This document shows, piece by piece, positions 4,603 through 9,507 of a stretch of DNA of 9,507 nucleotides. Numbering within the stretch: the first letter of the stretch is position 1; every line of letters starts with the position of its first letter. Both the position numbers and the translations under genes were made by a program. Below the pieces are notes generated by a model. That model was given only the letters and a program-made list of their open reading frames with translations. It searched no databases and was not told the DNA's origin. This stretch comes from JANWHF01 sp036276235 (GTDB lineage Bacteria; Planctomycetota; Phycisphaerae; Tepidisphaerales; Tepidisphaeraceae): NCBI GenBank assembly GCA_036276235.1, contig DATBDZ010000030.1, forward strand, positions 1 to 9,507. Reading direction: 5' to 3'.

Positions 4603-7068
4603 ATGGACCGCCGACTGATTCTTTGTACCCGTGCGCTGATTGAGACGCTGGAAGCCCGGTTTCTGATGGATGGCACGCTGGATATCGCCGACGTGCAGCC
4701 GGCGGCGTTGGATCAGCCGCGCATCCATATCTTTCTCCGCAGAAACCCCGGCGACGACCCATTGATCGCCGACGACGGCTTTGGCGATACCAGCTTCGAT
4801 ATTCAGGCATTCCTCGATACGGGCAGCAGTGGAAGCATCCTCAGTCAGGAGACGTATACCGGCCTGGGCATTACGAACGAGCAGGCGACCGATGGCTCGG
4901 GCGATGTCTTCTACTTCGACACCGGTATCGGCGGCGACAATGGGTTTAACGTCTCCGAGCCGCTGTATGGGGCGATCGCGCCCTTTTCGCCGGTGGTTGA
5001 CGGAACCGACCCGGCGCAGTTCAACACCAACGTCGGTCCCTTCCGTTACGAGACGAATCCAACCCCGGTGGATGATCCTGATCTGGAAGAGCCGCTCGAC
5101 ATCATCGGCATGCCGGCAATCGACGGCAAAGTAATGGTGATGGATCCCAAGCCGGTGGACGGGATCGATTACATGAATACGTATCTGTATCCGCCCGGCA
5201 CGCCGTACAACGCGGGCACGGCGGACACCGATCCTGGAATTCCGCCAACAACTTATCACGTGCAAACCTCGCGCGGGAACTTTGATCGCTTTACCCTGAT
5301 TGATCCGCCGGATGCAGAACGTCCCACGACGACGGGCAACCCGATGATCGGGCCTGACCCGGTTTCGATGCTCGAAGGCAACCCGCCCGATGACACGCCG
5401 CCGATCTCCATCGGCATGGGTGGGCTCTCAACGACCGGCAGCTTCTTGTTCGATACCGGCGCGGCCGCGTCGTTCATCTCGCAATCGATTGCCGGGCAGG
5501 TTGGCGTCTTCTACAAGGATGGAACCTACAACAGCGACAACCCGGATCTGGTGGATAGTTCCGGGCAGGACATCCCCAATCAATTTGCCCTGCAGATCGG
5601 CGGTACCGGCGGAACGATCAACGTCGCCGGCTTCTTCCTGGATTCAATGACGCTGCAAACTCAGGAGGGCGTGTCCATCCGCTTCCTGGGGGCACCCGTG
5701 CTCGTCGCCGATATCACTGTGGAAGATCCCAACACCGGCGATCAACTCACGCTCGATGGCGATTTTGGGGTGAACTATCTCGTCGCCAGCGTGAGCATCG
5801 TGCAGGGCAGCGACGGCAGCGCCGATTTCGGCGACATCCGCAATGGGCCCTTTAGCTGGGTGACCTACGATTCCACGACCGGTCTGATTGGGCTGGAACC
5901 TGCGCCCGATGGTGGCGGCGGCGGGGGTGGCGGCTCTGGGTCTGAGATCCTCGATCGCCAGATCTTCTACAACAACAGCGTCTTTGACGGTTTCAATCCC
6001 GGCGTCAACAACGGGTTTGGCGGCCTGACCGACGACAGATCCATTGCCACGGATAAACAGGCGCTGCTGCCGGGCCAGACGGCGACGTTTTCCAACTACA
6101 CCAGCTACACCAAGGGGATCAACGGAATCATGATCGACATGTTCCTTGATCCGGATGCGACCGCGATTACCGCAAGCGATTTTGAGTTCCGCGTCGGGAA
6201 TGATTCCAACCCTGGGCAGTGGACGCTTCTGACGGACCCGGCTCAGTTGCCGACCGTGACCGGCCGGCCCGGCGAAGGTGAGATTCCGTTTTTCATCGAT
6301 CGTATCGAACTCACATGGCCCGATGGCACAATCACCGGCGAATGGCTCCAGGTGAAGGTGCTGGCGGACGACAATACTGGCCTGTCCGCCCCGGATGTCT
6401 TCTATTTCGGAAACGCGCCGGCTGAGAGCGGCAACAGCACCGACGATGCGGCGGTCAACGTCGCCGACATGCTCGCGGCGCGCGGGCGCATGTCAGTCTC
6501 ACCGGCCCAAATTACAGATGCGTGGGATTACAATCGCGACGGCTTCATCAACACATCGGACGTTCTGGCGGCTCGCGGAAGCCTTTCGTCGGGGCGAACC
6601 GATCTGAGTTTGATCGATGCCCCGATCGGCGTCGGACCGGGGCAATCGGCAAGCCCGGCCAATCGTTCTGCAATGCTCGCCAGCCGCATGACGATGGCGC
6701 CGGCATTTGGCAGCCTGACGCAGGCTTCGTCGATGACTCAGCCGAGCGCATTGGTGACCTCCACGACTGGCTTGGCGGCAGATCCCGCCGCCGCGCCGCT
6801 TCTACAGACCGCCGCGAAAGTGCTGGCGGTGACCGCGCCGCCGCCGGTGCAGTTTGTGCAGACGACATCGTTGCCGCCCAATTCCCACAGAGTCGGCGAC
6901 CTAGTGAGCGCTGTCGTCGTCACAGCGTCGGCGCTTCATCCTGGCAGCCCGGATTCTCCGCCGCATAAAGCCGGGCGGCTTCATCATGCCGCCGGCAAAC
7001 GTGCGCCGACGCCATTCTCCAATGTGCGCGTCAAGGTTGCGCCGGCGATCGATCTGCAAGTCGCTTGA
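4603..7068 (+). CDS. Secreted two-lobed aspartic-protease-like protein with dockerin-like C-terminal region
   Basis: 821 residues. No classical signal peptide is visible; instead residues 12-24 (LIETLEARFLMDG) match the LEPR-XLL-type motif of planctomycete exported proteins. Two retropepsin/pepsin-like lobes follow. Lobe 1 has D72-TGSSGS and the hydrophobic-Gly element LDIIGM (about 165-170). Lobe 2 has D284-TGAAASFIS and GDFGVNYL (386-393). A Gly8 linker (437-444) leads to a beta-rich region (about 448-605, EILDRQIFYNNS to VFYFGNA) of a type common in planctomycete secreted proteins, then a dockerin-like pair (about 607-660). Its second half, D642-YNRDGFINTSDVLAARG, is canonical, while the first lacks the usual DxNxDG. 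The Ala/Thr/Pro-rich tail of about 160 residues is unusual after a dockerin. The ATG at 4603 was chosen for GGAG 10 nt upstream and its proximity to the motif; the frame is open back to 4495. Protease activity is inferred from motifs only. Confidence 0.85.
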   Translation: MDRRLILCTRALIETLEARFLMDGTLDIADVQPAALDQPRIHIFLRRNPGDDPLIADDGFGDTSFDIQAFLDTGSSGSILSQETYTGLGITNEQATDGSGDVFYFDTGIGGDNGFNVSEPLYGAIAPFSPVVDGTDPAQFNTNVGPFRYETNPTPVDDPDLEEPLDIIGMPAIDGKVMVMDPKPVDGIDYMNTYLYPPGTPYNAGTADTDPGIPPTTYHVQTSRGNFDRFTLIDPPDAERPTTTGNPMIGPDPVSMLEGNPPDDTPPISIGMGGLSTTGSFLFDTGAAASFISQSIAGQVGVFYKDGTYNSDNPDLVDSSGQDIPNQFALQIGGTGGTINVAGFFLDSMTLQTQEGVSIRFLGAPVLVADITVEDPNTGDQLTLDGDFGVNYLVASVSIVQGSDGSADFGDIRNGPFSWVTYDSTTGLIGLEPAPDGGGGGGGGSGSEILDRQIFYNNSVFDGFNPGVNNGFGGLTDDRSIATDKQALLPGQTATFSNYTSYTKGINGIMIDMFLDPDATAITASDFEFRVGNDSNPGQWTLLTDPAQLPTVTGRPGEGEIPFFIDRIELTWPDGTITGEWLQVKVLADDNTGLSAPDVFYFGNAPAESGNSTDDAAVNVADMLAARGRMSVSPAQITDAWDYNRDGFINTSDVLAARGSLSSGRTDLSLIDAPIGVGPGQSASPANRSAMLASRMTMAPAFGSLTQASSMTQPSALVTSTTGLAADPAAAPLLQTAAKVLAVTAPPPVQFVQTTSLPPNSHRVGDLVSAVVVTASALHPGSPDSPPHKAGRLHHAAGKRAPTPFSNVRVKVAPAIDLQVA

Positions 7069-8857
7069 GTTCTTCAACAATCTGGCTGATCGGCGTCGCC
7101 CAATTCCCCGGCGTCGGCTGGCGGAAGAGCCGCATCGTCGGATACCAGGGCGAATCCGAGCGCCCGCGCAGCCAACGCCAATCATTCGCAAAGGGCAGCA
7201 AAACCCAGACAGGCTTGCCCAGCGCGCCTGCCAGATGGGCCACCGCAGTATCGACCGTGATCACCAGATCCAAATTGCAAATCAGCGCCGCCGTGTCGGC
7301 GAAATCGTGAAGATCGTCCGTCAGATCGATGAGGCGCAAACCGGTCGGCGCATTTCTCGCCTGTGCCGCCGCCGCGCCTTTTTGCAGACTGATGAACTCC
7401 GTGCCGGCGACGGACGCCAGCGGCGCGAGCGTCGCCAATGGAATCGATCGCTGATCATCAAGGCGTTTTTTCGGATTGCCGGCCCACGCCAGGCCGACGT
7501 TCAATCTTGTGCCGCCGTCCCGGGATTCCTCCTGTTCCCTCCCCCGGTATTCCGGGGGAGGGTTAGGGAGGGGGTTCGCGAGTGGCGCTCCTTCAACACA
7601 ACCCCCTCCCCAACCCTCCCCCGGAGTACCGGGGGAGGGAGAAGAGGCGTCGCCCGATTCGGTCTGCATTCGCGTCAGACGCAGACGCCATCTCTCCACT
7701 TCCGAAGCGTCGGCACTCAGATAAGGCACCCGCCCCGGAATGCTCCGAAGCTCCGTCCCAAATCGCCCCGGCAAACTCGGCAGCGCGCAGTGTGCATCAA
7801 ACGCCGGCAGCGGCTTGGTCTCCGCGATCACCTGATCGATTCCACTTTGACCCGATAAGAGCCGCACCAGCGGCTCCTGACACCGAACGATGACTCGCGC
7901 GCCGCGCTCGCGAAGGAGCGCCGCATATCGGACAAAATGAATCGTGTCGCCGAGCCCTTGCTCGGCGGTCAGCAGGATCGTCTTGCCGGCGGGATTGGAG
8001 CCGTCCCACATCGGCTGCTTCAATTCGCGAATTTCGGCTGGCTGCACCAATGCCAGCCGCGCCTCGTACAGCTTCCATCCTTCGGCAAACTCGCCGTTCA
8101 GAAGCAGCGCCATCGACAGGTTGAACTTCGCATCGTCGTAGGAAGGATTCAGCTCCACCGCGCGGCGATATGAAGCAATCGCCGCCTCGACCCGCCCAAT
8201 CTGCTCCAAAGCGCCGCCGAGATTGTTGTGAGCCTCCGCGTAATTCGGCTGCAGCGCGATCGCGCGGCTAAAGAGCGCAATCGCCTGCTCGATCTGCCCC
8301 TTGAGCACCATGATGTTTCCAAGATTGCTCAGCGCCGCCGGGTATTGCGGGCGAAGGGCAAGCGCCTGATTGATCGCCGCCATTGATTCATCGAGATGTC
8401 CTTTAGCTCCAAGGGCGTTCCCAAGATTGTTCAGCGCCTCCGGATAATCCGGCCGCAGCGCGCAAGCCTGTCGGAACTCGGCGATCGCCTCATCCAGCGC
8501 GCCGTGCTTGAGCAGGGCGTATCCGAGATTGTTGTGGGCATCCGGAGTCTGCGGCCGCATCGCGACCGCCTGCCGGCAGGCGGCAACCGCCTCCTCAAAC
8601 CGCCCGCAGGCGATCAGCGCCAACCCCATGTTGCTGTAGTTGCTCGAGTCAGAAGGATTGGCGGCAATCGCCCGCCGCAACAGCTCAACGGCATCCCCCG
8701 GCCGCCCCGTCTGATACGCCAGCAACCCCGCCATCTGCAAACAAGAAGGATCATTCGGCCGCTGCGCCAGAATCTGGCGATAAATCGCCTCGGCGTCAGC
8801 AAAGCGCCCCGAGCGCTGATGCAAGACCGCCAGTTCGTAAGCTTCGTTGAGAGTCAT
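7031..8857 (-). CDS. TPR-containing glycosyltransferase (GT9/GT41-like C-terminal domain)
   Basis: 608 residues. About eight 34-residue TPR units run from 3 to about 270 (for example PDAHNNLGYALLKHGALDEA at 105-124), a scaffold for protein binding. The C-terminal GT-B-type domain begins near 290 with ILLTAEQGLGDTIHFVRYA, continues with NVGLAWAGNPKK after 450, and ends with VTVDTAVAHLAGALGKPVWV (about 533-552) and DWRWLRGRSDSPWYPTMRLF. This is the pattern of TPR-fused glycosyltransferases related to heptosyl/O-GlcNAc-type enzymes; donor and acceptor are unknown. Residues of roughly 406-441 (PSPGTPGEGWGGG...NPLPNPPPEYRGRE) are the translation of a palindromic repeat inserted between the two halves of the catalytic domain. 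The ATG has no clear Shine-Dalgarno sequence and lies 16 bp from the repeat array at 8873. The 3' end overlaps the opposite-strand dockerin gene by 38 bp. Confidence 0.88.
   Translation of the reverse strand: MTLNEAYELAVLHQRSGRFADAEAIYRQILAQRPNDPSCLQMAGLLAYQTGRPGDAVELLRRAIAANPSDSSNYSNMGLALIACGRFEEAVAACRQAVAMRPQTPDAHNNLGYALLKHGALDEAIAEFRQACALRPDYPEALNNLGNALGAKGHLDESMAAINQALALRPQYPAALSNLGNIMVLKGQIEQAIALFSRAIALQPNYAEAHNNLGGALEQIGRVEAAIASYRRAVELNPSYDDAKFNLSMALLLNGEFAEGWKLYEARLALVQPAEIRELKQPMWDGSNPAGKTILLTAEQGLGDTIHFVRYAALLRERGARVIVRCQEPLVRLLSGQSGIDQVIAETKPLPAFDAHCALPSLPGRFGTELRSIPGRVPYLSADASEVERWRLRLTRMQTESGDASSPSPGTPGEGWGGGCVEGAPLANPLPNPPPEYRGREQEESRDGGTRLNVGLAWAGNPKKRLDDQRSIPLATLAPLASVAGTEFISLQKGAAAAQARNAPTGLRLIDLTDDLHDFADTAALICNLDLVITVDTAVAHLAGALGKPVWVLLPFANDWRWLRGRSDSPWYPTMRLFRQPTPGNWATPISQIVEELKRLADRSPAQP
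7536..7640. repeat. REP-like inverted pair embedded in the glycosyltransferase coding sequence
   Basis: Arms 7536-7576 and 7600-7640 are reverse complements with about two mismatches over 40 bp and a 23-bp spacer. Each arm is a hairpin CCCTCCCCC(GGTATTC)CGGGGGAGGG plus a tail TTAGGGAGGGGGTT. The design matches the non-coding pair at 330-455. The span is 105 bp, a multiple of three, and contains no stop codon in the gene's frame. Confidence 0.85.
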
Positions 8858-8872
8858 TGGCAGCCATCATTA

Positions 8873-8922
8873 GTGGCATGGGCATCCTGCCCATGGCTTG
8901 TTGTACTCAACAAGCGTCGGCC
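8873..8922 (+). repeat. Hairpin repeat, short copy 1 of array
   Basis: Contains hairpin 1, CATGGGC-ATCCT-GCCCATG, and hairpin 2, CTTGTTG-TACT-CAACAAG, then GCGTCGGCC, where the unit ends. It lacks the third hairpin and tail of the full unit. It begins 16 bp upstream of the glycosyltransferase start codon, in that gene's probable promoter or leader region. Confidence 0.75.
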
Positions 8923-8924
8923 CA

Positions 8925-8974
8925 GTGGCATGGGCGGCTCGCCCATGGCCTTGCGGTATTCGGCAAGCGTCAGC
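8925..8974 (+). repeat. Hairpin repeat, short copy 2 of array
   Basis: Contains hairpin 1, CATGGGCG-GCT-CGCCCATG, and hairpin 2, CTTGCGGTATTCGGCAAG, with one internal mismatch and a TATT loop, then GCGTCAGC. It has the same truncated form as copy 1 and is separated from its neighbours by 2-3 bp, giving a head-to-tail arrangement. Confidence 0.75.
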
Positions 8975-8977
8975 AAT

Positions 8978-9062
8978 GTGGCATGGGTTTCCAACCCATG
9001 GCTCGCGGTACTCCGCGAGCGTCGGCCGTACTCGGCCGACATCAGCAAGAGCGAAGCGTTCT
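8978..9062 (+). repeat. Hairpin repeat, full-length copy 3 of array
   Basis: Contains hairpin 1, CATGGGTT-TCC-AACCCATG, hairpin 2, CTCGCGG-TACT-CCGCGAG, and hairpin 3, GTCGGCCG-TACT-CGGCCGAC, which is perfect here. The tail ACATCAGCAAGAGCGAAGCG ends in TTCT. It is a near-identical match in length and order to 4279-4364. The remaining 9063-9121 before the antitoxin stop codon shows no clear feature. Confidence 0.78.
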
Positions 9063-9121
9063 GCACGTGCGGCAGAAATCCAATCGCGACGGGCAAGATC
9101 ACACCGGCGCGCGGTCGGTTA

Positions 9122-9397
9122 TCATTTGCGAGACCCGTTGGATTTTCGCGCAGCAACGCGCGCCTGCACCCGCTTGCGCATATCCTCCCAATATTTATCA
9201 TTTGCACGAATTGGCTGGCCGCTCTCGATCCCTTCAGTCCACATGCGTTCGAGTTTCTCCTGCTCAGCGCGTTTCTGATCTTCGCGGACGAGCTGGCGGA
9301 TGAACTCACTGACCGAAGAGTAGCGGCCGCCCTTGATCCGCTGCTCAATGAACGCCTTCATGTCGTCAGGCAGAGAGATGGTCATTGTTGTCGGCAT
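9122..9397 (-). CDS. Ribbon-helix-helix antitoxin, ParD/CopG type
   Basis: 91 residues. The N-terminus MPTTMTISLPDDMKAFIEQR (1-20), then IKGGRYSSVSEFIRQLVRED, is the ribbon-helix-helix DNA-binding fold of ParD-like antitoxins: a beta strand with TISL, then two helices around GRYSSVSEFIR. The charged C-terminal half (RAEQEKLERMWTEGIESGQP, then about 27 further residues) would be the toxin-binding or disordered part. The ATG at 9397 has AAAGGA 6 nt upstream, so an earlier in-frame TTG at 9421 is not needed. ParD genes normally precede a parE toxin gene, but the 3' side here holds only repeats and the next gene is a glycosyltransferase. It is either an orphan or is paired with a gene beyond the window edge. 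Confidence 0.82.
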   Translation of the reverse strand: MPTTMTISLPDDMKAFIEQRIKGGRYSSVSEFIRQLVREDQKRAEQEKLERMWTEGIESGQPIRANDKYWEDMRKRVQARVAARKSNGSRK

Positions 9398-9403
9398 CGA
9401 CGT

Positions 9404-9409
9404 TCCTTT
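9404..9409 (-). promoter_or_regulatory. Ribosome binding site of the antitoxin gene
   Basis: The minus strand reads AAAGGA 6 nt before the ATG at 9397, deciding this start over the upstream TTG at 9421. Confidence 0.6.
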
Positions 9410-9441
9410 CGCAGCTGCCAATCAAGGATATCTTAAATATT

Positions 9442-9453
9442 CTTATCGATAAG
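9442..9453. promoter_or_regulatory. Palindromic operator candidate upstream of the antitoxin
   Basis: CTTATCGATAAG is a perfect 12-bp palindrome 45 bp upstream of the antitoxin ATG, in an AT-rich patch with -10-like sequence (AATATTTAAGATAT on the minus strand). ParD-type ribbon-helix-helix proteins commonly bind short palindromes in their own promoter, so this is a plausible autoregulatory site. Binding is inferred. Confidence 0.4.
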
Positions 9454-9507
9454 GGTAAAGCGCCGGGGCACTCGCTGTTGGCAATTCCGATTCAAATTCA
9501 AGGGAAC

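Noticed and set aside
4522..5265. 247-codon minus-strand frame within the protease-like gene
   Set aside because: It is antisense to clear DTG and LEPR-type motifs, has no recognisable domain and is Arg/His-rich.
6986..7858. 290-codon plus-strand frame opposite the glycosyltransferase
   Set aside because: It is antisense to conserved GT motifs and passes through the REP-like repeat; low-complexity Arg-rich product.
8873..9062. Possible CRISPR array
   Set aside because: The repeated units are 50-85 bp, contiguous apart from 2-3 bp, made of internal hairpins with differing stems, and have no unique spacers or nearby cas genes.
8396..9436. 346-codon plus-strand frame spanning TPRs, repeats and antitoxin
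   Set aside because: It is antisense to two supported genes and translates the hairpin array (MGGSPMALRYSASV-type peptides), a known kind of spurious product.

Overview
The window looks like a chromosomal segment of a high-GC member of the Planctomycetota. The strongest clue is the long secreted protein at 4603-7068. It has an N-terminal LEPR-XLL-like motif (LEARFLMDG), a C-terminal region of a type common in planctomycete secreted proteins (ILDRQIFYNNS...VFYFGNA), and a dockerin-like end. The abundance of intergenic palindromic repeats and the scarcity of operons fit the same phylum. The phylum is inferred; no rRNA or marker gene is present. I found no tRNA, rRNA, CRISPR array, phage module or intact transposase.

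Layout. Positions 1-466 are non-coding and packed with three inverted-repeat families. A short-chain dehydrogenase/reductase (SDR) lies at 467-1294 (-). Positions 1351-1509 hold a block of GAAACGTG-type repeats. A multi-pass membrane protein with a DUF2231-like N-terminus lies at 1619-2854 (+) and is convergent with a two-gene minus-strand operon of DUF3299-type proteins (4155 down to 2865). Between that operon and the next gene (4156-4602) sits a tail-to-tail pair of hairpin repeats. The two-lobed aspartic-protease-like dockerin protein (4603-7068, +) overlaps by 38 bp, end to end, a TPR-glycosyltransferase (8857 down to 7031, -). The glycosyltransferase gene carries a REP-like inverted repeat pair in frame. 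Positions 8873-9062 are a small array of the hairpin family. A ribbon-helix-helix ParD/CopG-type antitoxin without a visible toxin closes the window (9397 down to 9122, -).

How the parts relate. Only the two DUF3299 genes look co-transcribed (37 bp gap, same strand, same domain). They may work with the neighbouring DUF2231-like membrane protein at the cell envelope, but that is inference from proximity. The other genes look like independent units. The most notable content is the repeat landscape: at least five inverted-repeat families. One shows compensatory base changes in its stems between copies, and another has been absorbed into a coding sequence. Several start codons were chosen shorter than the longest open frame because a Shine-Dalgarno sequence or a family motif supports the internal start.
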